14,290 nt of DNA, taken from NCBI GenBank assembly GCA_910586285.1, contig CAJUGR010000041.1, forward strand, positions 1 through 14,290, given 5' to 3'. The translations under genes were made by a program, and so were the position numbers. This document shows, piece by piece, positions 7,334-14,290 of the stretch. Source of the DNA: an uncultured Erysipelotrichaceae bacterium. GTDB lineage: Bacteria > Bacillota_I > Bacilli_A > Erysipelotrichales > Erysipelotrichaceae. The notes under the pieces were generated by a model. That model ran no database searches. It had not been told where the DNA came from and worked only from the letters and a program-made list of their open reading frames with translations. The stretch's first letter is position 1. Each line of letters opens with the position of its first letter.

Positions 7334-8677
7334 ATGAAGAAAGAATTGCCGCACAGTAATGAGGCGGAACAAGCGATTTTAGGAGCGATGCTTGTCTATC
7401 CGGGAGTCGTGCGTACCGTATTTGATCAGGGATTGGTCAAGGAGGATTTCTATCCTGATATTCATCAGCGCATCTTTCGCGCGATGGAATATTTGAGTGA
7501 GACCGGTAAACCGATTGATGCCACCTCACTCATCACTCGCTTACAAGACAGTGAAGAACTGCATTTGGTCGGCGGTGCCGATTATATTTTAAAGTTATCG
7601 GATACTGCGGTGTCCTCTGTCAATAGTGTTCATTATATTGAATTGATTAAAAGCCGTGCGCATTTGCGCCGCTTGATTGAAACCGCAGAACAGATTGCCG
7701 CAAACGGCTATGAAACCGAAAATGAACTGGATGATATTATGGATCGGGCGGAACATGACATCTTACAGGTGACTCGTTCCCGTAAGGCAACGGAATTTCA
7801 AAGCAGTCGTGAGGTTATTTCCAATGTGATTGCGGAATTGACGCGTTTACGTACCACCAGTGATCACATTACCGGAATCAAAACCGGCTACATTGATTTG
7901 GATCGCATGACCAACGGCTTTCAGCGCGGTGATCTGATTATTTTGGCTGCCCGTCCGGCGATGGGAAAAACTGCCTTTGCGCTGAATTTGCTTTTGCATG
8001 CTTCCTATTACAACAGCGGTGCCGTGGCAATCTTTTCCTTAGAAATGCCGGCACAGGCATTGATGAAGCGTATTATGAGTGCCAAAAGCGGCATTGAATC
8101 CGGGAAACTGCGTTCCGGTAATATGAGCGATGAAGATTTTAATAAATTGAATGAAGCTGCGGCCGAGTTGAGTACGGCGAAGATCTATATCGATGATTCC
8201 TCTAATTTAAAAATTGCGGAGATTTATTCGAAATGCCGTAAATTGAAAAGTGAACAGGGCTTGGATTTGGTAGTGATCGACTATTTACAGCTGATCAGCG
8301 GAAGCCATCGCAACATGGGTGATAATCGCCAACAGGAAATTTCCGAGATTTCTCGTTCATTAAAAGGATTGGCTCGTGAAATGAACTGCCCGGTCATTGC
8401 CTTATCGCAGTTATCCCGTGCGGTAGAAACACGCCCTAATAAGCATCCGATGTTATCGGATTTGCGCGAATCCGGTTCTATTGAACAGGATGCGGATATC
8501 GTCATGTTCTTATATCGTGATGATTACTATAATAAAGACAAAACCGAGGAGCAGCAGGATGCGCCCGAGCGTACCGATGTGGACATTGCCAAGCATCGTA
8601 ACGGTGCGACAGGACGGGTAGAATTGGCCTTTGCCAAAAACATTTCCGCATTTTATAATTATACGGAAACGATGTAG
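7334..8677 (+). CDS. dnaB: replicative DNA helicase DnaB (DnaC in Bacillus)
   Basis: A 447-residue replicative helicase that forms a hexamer and unwinds DNA at the fork. The N-terminal helical domain (about 5-108, PHSNEAEQAILGAML) is followed by a linker and a RecA-like motor. Visible motifs are Walker A ARPAMGKT (206-213), the catalytic glutamate in SLEM (235-238), Walker B DLVVIDYL (311-318), the SQLSRAVE motif (358-365) and the arginine-finger region KHRNG (420-424). No intein or insertion is present. It begins 8 bases after rplI with a weak TAGGTGA site, suggesting coupling, and lies in the usual Bacillota gdpP-rplI-dnaB order. Confidence 0.98.
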   Translation: MKKELPHSNEAEQAILGAMLVYPGVVRTVFDQGLVKEDFYPDIHQRIFRAMEYLSETGKPIDATSLITRLQDSEELHLVGGADYILKLSDTAVSSVNSVHYIELIKSRAHLRRLIETAEQIAANGYETENELDDIMDRAEHDILQVTRSRKATEFQSSREVISNVIAELTRLRTTSDHITGIKTGYIDLDRMTNGFQRGDLIILAARPAMGKTAFALNLLLHASYYNSGAVAIFSLEMPAQALMKRIMSAKSGIESGKLRSGNMSDEDFNKLNEAAAELSTAKIYIDDSSNLKIAEIYSKCRKLKSEQGLDLVVIDYLQLISGSHRNMGDNRQQEISEISRSLKGLAREMNCPVIALSQLSRAVETRPNKHPMLSDLRESGSIEQDADIVMFLYRDDYYNKDKTEEQQDAPERTDVDIAKHRNGATGRVELAFAKNISAFYNYTETM

Positions 8678-8692
8678 AAAGGAGGGGATGGT

Positions 8693-10195
8693 GTGAAACA
8701 AGGATATGCGTTGTTGGGATCCGTTGTGATCGCTGCTTTACTGACCTTTGCCGCACCATTTCTGAAACCGCAAACCATTTCCGGTAATGCGGCACAAGTT
8801 TTTGATACCGAGGATGCGATCATTCCCCAAAAAGTAATTGATACGAGCGATGAAGAAAAAATCAATTACGTTGTGTATTATAAAGACAGCGTCATCGGTG
8901 TTATCCGTGATGTAGAAAAGCTTGATTCATTAATGAACACGGTTTATAAAAGCCGCTATCAGGAATATTTTCCTAATACCAAACTGGGCTTGGGAGAGGA
9001 TGTACATATCGTAGAGGAAATCAATGATTTTACGTATGAAGACAAGGATGATGAAATTCTCAAATATATTGATGAGAATGATTTGTTCAGTGTCGAGGCT
9101 AATAAGATTGAATTCTCCAACGGAGAGGTGATCTATGTAAAAAACGTAGATGATTTTTTGGAAGCCAGAGAGGATTTTGCATTGAATTTTATTGATCAAA
9201 CCTCATATGATTTAATCAGTAACGGAAGCAGTATACCGGAATTGGGGAATCATGAATACGGTACCCGGGTCGAAAGTGCGGCATTTAAAGAAGATATGAA
9301 TATATCAAAGGGTTTGGCACCGATCAGTAAAATCGCAAAGAATAAAGAAGAAGTATCGAAGATTTTAAGCTATGGCTATGATGGAGAAACCAAGTACTAT
9401 ACGACCAAGGAATATGATACGATCCAAGGTATCGCATGGTTGAATCAAATCTCAGTGAACCATTTGTTATCCCTGAATTCGGATGTGCTTGTCAGTGAGA
9501 ATCAATTAGTGAAGATCGGAACAAAGCTCAATGTGACACCGATTAACAGTCCGATTCATTTTGAAGTGGTGAAAGAGAATCAAGTGGAAGAGGTTGTATA
9601 TCCGGAATCCACGTTGATTGTTTATGATGATACGCTGCGGGAAGGTATTGAAGTGATCGATACAAAGCAAGAATTAGGCAGTGAAAATGCCCGTTATCAG
9701 GAAACATTTGTGAACGGACAAAGCAACGGCAACGGTAAAAAGATTTCCAGCGTCATAACCAAACAGCCGGTTCGCGAAGTAAAACGGGTTGGTACGAAAG
9801 TTTATCCGCATATCGGAAGCGGACATTTCCGTTGGCCGGTAGAGGTTGCTTCCATAACTTGCAGCTGGTATTGTTATAGCGGTCATGCGGCAACTGATGT
9901 GCAAAATCGTTATAATTTCTATGGTCAGGTATTGGCAAGTGATCGTGGTACCATCATTGCGAATACTTATGACTATATCGGTGGCTATAATGTTATCATT
10001 GACCATAACAACGGTTATCAGACGTATTACGGACATATGAGTGGTCCGGGTTATTATCCGGTCGGCACTGTGGTACAACAGGGCGAAGCGATCGGCGATA
10101 TCGGTATGACCGGTTATGCGACCGGTCCACATGTTCACTTTGAAATCCGCTATAACGGAGTGCGAGTTGATCCGGAAACGATGGTAGGCCAATGA
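8693..10195 (+). CDS. membrane-anchored M23 metallopeptidase with LysM-like and G5-like regions
   Basis: A 500-residue envelope protein, probably a peptidoglycan endopeptidase. A hydrophobic signal or anchor lies at about 6-23. Residues about 55-200 form an acidic region I do not recognise. A LysM-like segment (about 232-282) and a G5-like segment (about 288-368) follow, then the M23 (LytM) domain (about 375-497). Zinc and catalytic residues are present: H398 and D402 (HxxxD), H448 in YYGHMS, and H480/H482 in GPHVHFE. Two cysteines (390, 394) sit just before H398. Translation starts at GTG 8693, supported by the AAAGGAGGGG site at 8678-8687; the ATG at 8688 runs into a stop after two codons. 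It follows dnaB by 15 bases and overlaps walJ by 4 bases, so it belongs to the same operon. Confidence 0.9.
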   Translation: MKQGYALLGSVVIAALLTFAAPFLKPQTISGNAAQVFDTEDAIIPQKVIDTSDEEKINYVVYYKDSVIGVIRDVEKLDSLMNTVYKSRYQEYFPNTKLGLGEDVHIVEEINDFTYEDKDDEILKYIDENDLFSVEANKIEFSNGEVIYVKNVDDFLEAREDFALNFIDQTSYDLISNGSSIPELGNHEYGTRVESAAFKEDMNISKGLAPISKIAKNKEEVSKILSYGYDGETKYYTTKEYDTIQGIAWLNQISVNHLLSLNSDVLVSENQLVKIGTKLNVTPINSPIHFEVVKENQVEEVVYPESTLIVYDDTLREGIEVIDTKQELGSENARYQETFVNGQSNGNGKKISSVITKQPVREVKRVGTKVYPHIGSGHFRWPVEVASITCSWYCYSGHAATDVQNRYNFYGQVLASDRGTIIANTYDYIGGYNVIIDHNNGYQTYYGHMSGPGYYPVGTVVQQGEAIGDIGMTGYATGPHVHFEIRYNGVRVDPETMVGQ

Positions 10196-10941
10196 TGAAG
10201 TTTGCATTGTTGGCGAGTGGCTCTAAGGGTAATTGTTGCCTGATCAAAACCGGTTCCACTCAGTTGATTATTGATTGCGGTACCACTAAGCGCTATCTTA
10301 ATGATTGTTTTGCGCGAATTCAATATGATTACCATAAGGCAGATGCACTGCTTGTTACGCATACACATAAGGATCATGTTTCTCAGTTGAAAATGTTTGA
10401 GATGCTGCCGGCTTTTTCCTGTGCCAAATTAGATCGGGAAGACGCCCATTCCCTGCGTCCTTATGATAAGATTCGGATCAAAGAATTGGATATCACCGTA
10501 CTTCCGATGAGCCATGACTGTGAAGGAACGATTGGTTTTGTGCTGGAGGGAGAATTTGGAAAAATGGTTTATGTGACCGATACGGGTTATATCCGTCAGG
10601 ATGTAATGCCTTATCTGATCAATGCGGATTATTATGTGTTTGAAAGCAATCATGATATTGAAATGTTAATGCAGACGAGCCGTCCGGTCTTTGTCAAACA
10701 GCGTATTATCAACGACTACGGACATTTGTGCAATGAGGACAGTGCCCATGTTCTCACTCAGGTGATCGGAGATAAAACCAAGGAAATTGTATTGGCACAT
10801 ATTTCACAGGAGGGCAATCATCGTCAACTGGCGGTGGATACACTCGTCAAGGAACTAAAACGGAAAAATCTGTCGAGTGCGCAACTGCGAATTCATGCTG
10901 CGGAGCAATTTGGTATTTATGTAGGAGGAGATAAGGGATGA
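10192..10941 (+). CDS. walJ: MBL-fold metallo-hydrolase WalJ/YycJ-like
   Basis: A 249-residue metallo-beta-lactamase-fold protein of the WalJ (YycJ) type. The N-terminus MKFALLASGSKGN is characteristic. Metal-binding residues are complete: HTHKDH (57-62), H108 in MSHDCEG, D130 in VTDTGY, and H203 in LAHISQEGN. The GHLCNEDSA segment (177-185) is another family hallmark. Relatives are reported to have 5'-exonuclease activity and lie beside the walRK cell-wall regulator genes, but no walRK is present here. It overlaps the M23 gene by four bases (ATGA). The start could be ATG 10192 or the adjacent ATG 10195; neither has a good ribosome binding site, so coupling to the upstream gene is likely. Confidence 0.9.
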   Translation: MMKFALLASGSKGNCCLIKTGSTQLIIDCGTTKRYLNDCFARIQYDYHKADALLVTHTHKDHVSQLKMFEMLPAFSCAKLDREDAHSLRPYDKIRIKELDITVLPMSHDCEGTIGFVLEGEFGKMVYVTDTGYIRQDVMPYLINADYYVFESNHDIEMLMQTSRPVFVKQRIINDYGHLCNEDSAHVLTQVIGDKTKEIVLAHISQEGNHRQLAVDTLVKELKRKNLSSAQLRIHAAEQFGIYVGGDKG

Positions 10942-11999
10942 AAAGATTGTCGGCAATATTGCTTTTAACCCTGTTGGGATGGAATATTGTGTTATCTTAT
11001 GAAGTCTATACAATGAAAACGCAGGCGAATTCTTCAAGTATCTCGACCTCAAGCGGTACCGTTTACAGCGGGCGAACTGAAATCGCCAGCAATGTTACGG
11101 AACTGGTGGAAAAAAGTGAGAATAAAGTGGTAACAGTCATCTCCACCTATCGCGATCAGGAGATCGGTTCGGGCAGCGGAGCGATTTATAAGATTGAAAA
11201 TGACGAGGTTTATGTCATTACCAACGCCCATGTGATTAAAGACGGTACGGGCGTCAATATTACGTTTGCCGATCAGACTACGGAAACAGGAACGATTGTC
11301 GGCTATGACAGTTTAACAGATTTGGCATTGATAAAAGTGAAGACGGACAGTAAAGTGGAAGCCTTTACAATCGGCGATTCTTCGCTTGTGAATAAGGGAG
11401 AGTATGTTATTGCGATGGGCAGTCCCCTTGGCGTGCAGTATCAGGGCAGTGTTTCCGGCGGCTTGATTTCCGGAACCAATCGTACGGTTTCTTCTTCACA
11501 GGATTGGGATATGACCGTATTTCAGATTGATGCGGCGATCAATCCGGGTAACAGCGGCGGGCCGTTGATCAATATGGCCGGAGAACTGATCGGCATCAAT
11601 TCCATGAAGATTTCCGATACCGAAGTCGAAGGATTTGGTTTTGCGATTCCCGTCAATGAAGTGATTCCGATTGTGAGTCAACTGGAACAAAACGGAAAGG
11701 TTGTACGTCCGAATCTCGGTATCAATGCGATTGATCTTTCCCAACTCAGTGTTTTTCAGCGTATGCGCGAGGGCATAGAGGATGAGGAGGGAATTGTGGT
11801 AACGCGGGTAATTCGCGGAGGCCCAGCACAAAAATCCGGTATGGAAACCGGGGATATTATCGTCAAATTGGATGATATGGAAATAACTTCTGTGAAAAGT
11901 TTCCGTCAGGCACTATATGCGAAACAAGTCGGTGATCACACCGTTTTGACAATTCGACGTAACGGTCAGGTAAAAGAAATTGAGGTAACGTTGCAATGA
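10938..11999 (+). CDS. htrA: HtrA/DegP-like serine protease with PDZ domain
   Basis: A 353-residue membrane-anchored protease for misfolded envelope or secreted proteins. An N-terminal helix (about 4-20) is followed by a Ser/Thr-rich linker (about 30-45), the trypsin-like domain (about 50-240) and one PDZ domain (about 258-350). The catalytic triad is complete: H98 in TNAHVI, D128 in LTDLALIKV, and S206 in NPGNSGGPL. The start overlaps the walJ stop by four bases (ATGA), with AGGAGG at 10923-10928. An htrA-type gene next to walJ is a conserved Bacillota arrangement, as is a position just before rlmH. Confidence 0.96.
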   Translation: MKRLSAILLLTLLGWNIVLSYEVYTMKTQANSSSISTSSGTVYSGRTEIASNVTELVEKSENKVVTVISTYRDQEIGSGSGAIYKIENDEVYVITNAHVIKDGTGVNITFADQTTETGTIVGYDSLTDLALIKVKTDSKVEAFTIGDSSLVNKGEYVIAMGSPLGVQYQGSVSGGLISGTNRTVSSSQDWDMTVFQIDAAINPGNSGGPLINMAGELIGINSMKISDTEVEGFGFAIPVNEVIPIVSQLEQNGKVVRPNLGINAIDLSQLSVFQRMREGIEDEEGIVVTRVIRGGPAQKSGMETGDIIVKLDDMEITSVKSFRQALYAKQVGDHTVLTIRRNGQVKEIEVTLQ

Positions 12000-12472
12000 T
12001 TAGAATCATCGCGGTCGGTAAGTGTCGTGAAAAAGCAATGCGCAGTTTAATTAATGAATATCAAAAGCGTTTACAGCCGTTGGTCAAGAGTGAATTGATC
12101 GAAGTAGCGGATGAAATCGCACCGCAAACATTATCTCGGGCGCAGATGGAACAGGTGAAGGATCGTGAGGGTGAGCGAATTCTAAAAAAAATTCGTCCCA
12201 ATGATTTTGTCATCCTGTTAGATTTGCAGGGACTGATGTTAAGCAGTGAAGAACTGGCGGAAAAAATCGATCGTGTCCAAACATATGAAACAGGCGATAT
12301 TACCTTTGTCATCGGCGGTTCTTTAGGCTTGAGTGAAAAGGTGCAGCTGCGCGCAAATTTCCGCTGGCAGTTGTCCTCACTTACTTTTCCCCATCAACTG
12401 GTGCGTGTACTTTTATATGAGCAGCTTTATCGTGCGTTTACGATTCTTCATCATATACCGTATCACAAGTAG
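11996..12472 (+). CDS. rlmH: 23S rRNA pseudouridine-1915 N3-methyltransferase RlmH
   Basis: A 158-residue SPOUT-class methyltransferase that methylates pseudouridine 1915 in helix 69 of 23S rRNA in assembled ribosomes, using SAM. It starts IRIIAVGK, contains the trefoil-knot SAM loop FVIGGSLGLSEKV (104-116) and ends with the signature YRAFTILHHIPYHK (145-158), which is required for activity in relatives. The length matches the family. It overlaps htrA by four bases, with GAGGT at 11982-11986 as ribosome binding site. It is the last gene of the operon. Its last 35 bases overlap the 3' end of the convergent glycosyltransferase gene. Confidence 0.97.
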   Translation: MIRIIAVGKCREKAMRSLINEYQKRLQPLVKSELIEVADEIAPQTLSRAQMEQVKDREGERILKKIRPNDFVILLDLQGLMLSSEELAEKIDRVQTYETGDITFVIGGSLGLSEKVQLRANFRWQLSSLTFPHQLVRVLLYEQLYRAFTILHHIPYHK

Positions 12473-13562
12473 TCACAAAATATTTATATGCGATAGGCAG
12501 CGTTTGAAAATACGCTGCGTTTTTTTGAATCAGCGGATGATTCGGTTTACAGGCGGCGGCTCTTTGATGAGCGGCCAACGCCTTTTCGTATTCCTGTTTG
12601 CGATCGTAGCATATGCTTAGCTGTAAATTGGGAATAAAGTTGTAACAATCCGGCTGGACAAAAGCTCCGCTTGTTTCATTCGGTGTACAGGCTCGTGCCT
12701 CTTCATACCAATAAATTGCCAAGTCAAGGTTATTTTCTTGAAGAAACAACATGGCGATGGCACAACAGATCTCTGCGCGCGGTACATCGTAGACAAAACT
12801 TTCCAGTAAAGAACAAAGAGCCTGATGACGATCTCCCAGTGCGTTGTAACAATCACTGCGCAAGTGACAGGCATCAATACGATTTTCAATCCATGTCTCT
12901 TTATGCGCAATACAATCGTTAAAGCGTTGTATCGCCGCTTCGTATTGTTTGTGATAATAGAGTTCTCGAGCGTAATAATACTGTTCGCGCAAAGATAATT
13001 GCTTGCCTTCCCGAAGCAGTTTTTCAAAAATACGCAGGTTACGATCAGAATCATGCGGTCCGCATTTTTGATGAGTGATTGCAATATCGGCATAGTGTAT
13101 GACACCGCTTGGTGTGATAGCTTCATGTACTGCCCCTTCCCAACGGAATTTTTCACTGTTGCGAATCAATCGTTCGCGATAATATGAAAAAGTCGGGTTG
13201 CCTTGTGCATCAAATCCCACATGATATTTCATCATCACAATATCGGTTTGCGGATTTAAGTTCTGTTTTAAATCCAAAAATTTCTGTTGGTTTTCCGGCG
13301 TAATAATATCATCGGCATCCAACCATAAGATGTAGTCCATCTGTGCAAGCGAAAAGGCATAGTTGCGGGCAGCAGCGAAATCATCGATCCATGCAAAGGA
13401 GTAAACGCGATCGGTAAATTGCTTAGCGATTTCAACGCTGCGATCACTGCTTCCGGTATCGACAATGACAACCTCATCGACCAACGGTGACGCACATTGC
13501 AAACATCGCTCCAGGACGGTTTCTTCATTCTTGATGATCATTGCCAAAGTAATCGTACACAT
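12438..13562 (-). CDS. family 2 glycosyltransferase with C-terminal TPR-like repeats
   Basis: A 374-residue protein. The GT-A domain (about 1-180) starts ITLAMIIKNEE and carries DTGSSDRS (35-42), the DFAAARNYA segment (61-69), the metal-binding DxD in WLDADD (80-85) and a WEGAVHEAI acceptor-site segment (141-149). The rest (about 190-350) is helical and reads as degenerate tetratricopeptide repeats, such as the AIQRFNDCIAHK and YEKALAAHQRAAACKPNHP units. This architecture is shared with SunS-type peptide S-glycosyltransferases and with many uncharacterised Firmicute enzymes, so the acceptor is unknown. It is unusually rich in cysteine (about 15). GAGGTGA at 13567-13573 supports the start. Its 3' end overlaps rlmH tail to tail by 35 bases. 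Confidence 0.88.
   Translation of the reverse strand: MCTITLAMIIKNEETVLERCLQCASPLVDEVVIVDTGSSDRSVEIAKQFTDRVYSFAWIDDFAAARNYAFSLAQMDYILWLDADDIITPENQQKFLDLKQNLNPQTDIVMMKYHVGFDAQGNPTFSYYRERLIRNSEKFRWEGAVHEAITPSGVIHYADIAITHQKCGPHDSDRNLRIFEKLLREGKQLSLREQYYYARELYYHKQYEAAIQRFNDCIAHKETWIENRIDACHLRSDCYNALGDRHQALCSLLESFVYDVPRAEICCAIAMLFLQENNLDLAIYWYEEARACTPNETSGAFVQPDCYNFIPNLQLSICYDRKQEYEKALAAHQRAAACKPNHPLIQKNAAYFQTLPIAYKYFVTTCDTVYDEES
12497..12526 (+). terminator. intrinsic terminator of the yybS-rlmH operon
   Basis: GCAGCGT (12497-12503) pairs with ACGCTGC (12512-12518) over an 8-base loop, followed by G and seven T residues. It starts 24 bases after the rlmH stop. It lies wholly within the 3' coding part of the minus-strand glycosyltransferase. 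The reverse direction has no T tract, so it should act on + strand transcription only. Confidence 0.85.
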
Positions 13563-13616
13563 AAAATCACCTCATTTCAGTATATGAGCCCGTATTTTTT
13601 TGGTCATTTATCGTGC

Positions 13617-13647
13617 TTATGTGTTTTCAATGCTTTTTATCACATAA
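13617..13647. promoter_or_regulatory. inverted repeat in the divergent intergenic region, possible operator
   Basis: TTATGTG (13617-13623) and CACATAA (13641-13647) are perfect inverted repeats 17 bases apart. The match extends by GTG/CAC if one base (13616) is bulged. They lie in the 125-base region between the divergent glycosyltransferase and the 77-residue gene, about 40 bases before the latter's start. No U tract follows, so it is not a terminator; an operator or leader hairpin is possible. I could not assign clear -35/-10 elements for the rightward gene. Confidence 0.35.
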
Positions 13648-13687
13648 CACACGGCAAAGCGGTAATACTGAATACAGGAGGTGTCTT

Positions 13688-13921
13688 ATGGCACAAGTCA
13701 GTATTCAATATGCATTGGAACGTCAAATCAATGAATGGGATAAAAAGCGAATCCAAATGAGACTGGGTGAAATCACTGCCATCCACGATGTCATCATGGA
13801 CTGCCATACGGGAATTCTCTGTGTGGATTTTGATAATACCACGTTCAGCGAAAAAGAACTCCGGTATTGCATTACAGCGATGAATTATCCGATCTTTATG
13901 ATTGATGCGATCACGTTTTGA
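13688..13921 (+). CDS. small HMA-like ferredoxin-fold protein lacking the CxxC metal motif
   Basis: A 77-residue protein I do not recognise as a named family. From about residue 20 it follows the pattern of the second half of heavy-metal-associated domains: a helix (KKRIQMRLGEI), a strand pair (AIHDVIMD and GILCVDFD), a helix beginning SEKELRYCITAM and a final NYPIFMI in place of the usual GY-plus-strand. The CxxC loop of copper chaperones is missing; the only cysteines are 39, 45 and 61. The start is ATG 13688 with AGGAGGTG at 13677-13684, in preference to the longer frame from 13613, which has no such site. It is followed by a strong hairpin terminator. The fold assignment is pattern-based and the function is unknown. 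Confidence 0.75.
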   Translation: MAQVSIQYALERQINEWDKKRIQMRLGEITAIHDVIMDCHTGILCVDFDNTTFSEKELRYCITAMNYPIFMIDAITF

Positions 13922-13943
13922 GGATGAATGATCATATTAAGAT

Positions 13944-13973
13944 AAAAAACGAAGAGGCTTCTCTTCGTTTCGT
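13944..13973. terminator. bidirectional intrinsic terminator
   Basis: A perfect 10-pair stem joins 13947-13956 with 13961-13970 around the loop GCTT. On the + strand it is followed by a short TTT ending the stem; on the minus strand a run of six T residues follows. It lies 25 bases after the 77-residue gene and about 50 bases beyond the 3' end of the minus-strand remnant, so it probably serves both, more strongly for the leftward direction. Confidence 0.8.
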
Positions 13974-14021
13974 CATCGATGTGAAATTCCATTTTAGAAC
14001 GTCATGTTATTGAGGATTTTC

Positions 14022-14290
14022 TTATACGATCTCTTTTTTTATCCATTTCCTACTTAAAAAGATAGTAGGATACGGATTCATTTCCGATTTTACTTCGCTG
14101 TTTATAATTGCAGTGCCTTCAAATAATGAATGAGAGTCTTTGGTGATACCACATAATTCTGCCAACATACTCATATTGATTGTCTTACCAAATCGTTTGG
14201 GTCTTGTGATCAATGTCAGTTTGTTTTTCGGCTGATGAAATCATGGATCATCATACTTTTATCAACGAAAAAATATTCTTCTTCCAATTC
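14022..14290 (-). pseudogene. remnant of AAA-ATPase-like / PD-(D/E)XK family protein, frameshifted and truncated
   Basis: From the right edge the minus strand reads ELEEEYFFVDKSMMIHDF..., then hits a stop at 14216-14218. One base away in frame it continues as LTLITRPKRFGKTINMSML, LFEG and YPTIFLS. Together these match the conserved N-terminal order of the AAA-ATPase-like family (YFVDK, then TRPRRFGKTLNMSML with its Walker A-type GKT, then LFxGL, then YPVIFLS). These proteins are usually 500-600 residues and carry a C-terminal nuclease-like domain. The frame change falls at a run of five A residues (+ strand T at 14224-14228). After FLS the sequence diverges and stops at 14022, so about 80% of the expected protein is missing. 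The true start lies outside the window. Confidence 0.75.

Noticed and set aside
13579..13607. A minus-strand promoter for the glycosyltransferase: ATGACC, 17 bases, TATACT.
   Set aside because: The spacing is ideal, but transcription would begin near 13572, inside the ribosome binding site at 13567-13573, so it is unlikely to be the working promoter.
1..14290. CRISPR arrays, tRNA or rRNA genes, and insertion sequences.
   Set aside because: I saw no regularly spaced repeats, cloverleaf sequences, rRNA segments, transposase motifs or terminal inverted repeats in the window.

Overview
The window looks like chromosomal DNA from a low-to-moderate GC Gram-positive bacterium (Bacillota). The ribosomal, replication and c-di-AMP genes occur in the order known from Bacillus and relatives (rpsF-ssb-rpsR, then yybS-gdpP-rplI-dnaB), and strong AGGAGG ribosome binding sites are common. 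A compact layout with walJ, htrA and rlmH directly after dnaB would fit Erysipelotrichia-like lineages, but that placement is inference.

Layout. (1) Positions 1-2073: a two-gene ABC exporter of the NatA/NatB (ABC-2) type; the ATPase is cut by the left edge. (2) 2149-2790: a stand-alone SAM-dependent methyltransferase. (3) 2800-3966: a promoter, a structured leader, rpsF-ssb-rpsR and an intrinsic terminator. (4) 4006-12472: a tightly packed run of eight + strand genes, yybS-gdpP-rplI-dnaB-M23 peptidase-walJ-htrA-rlmH, with overlaps or gaps of 15 bases or less throughout. (5) 12438-13562: a minus-strand GT2 glycosyltransferase with TPR-like repeats, whose 3' end overlaps rlmH tail to tail. (6) 13688-13921: a divergent 77-residue protein that looks like a ferredoxin-fold HMA domain without its metal-binding cysteines. 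(7) 14022-14290: a frameshifted, shortened remnant of an AAA-ATPase-like/PD-(D/E)XK family protein on the minus strand.

The genes of block 4 join housekeeping functions of different kinds: c-di-AMP hydrolysis (GdpP), a ribosomal protein (bL9), the replicative helicase, cell-wall cleavage (M23 with LysM and G5-like regions), a nuclease-like metallo-hydrolase (WalJ), envelope protein quality control (HtrA) and 23S rRNA methylation (RlmH). In Bacillus subtilis the first four and the last group are separate loci with purA and walRKHI between them; here they are fused without those genes. I found no clear new defence or biosynthetic system. The best leads are the rpsF leader, which can form mutually exclusive structures, one of which hides the ribosome binding site, and the small HMA-like protein.
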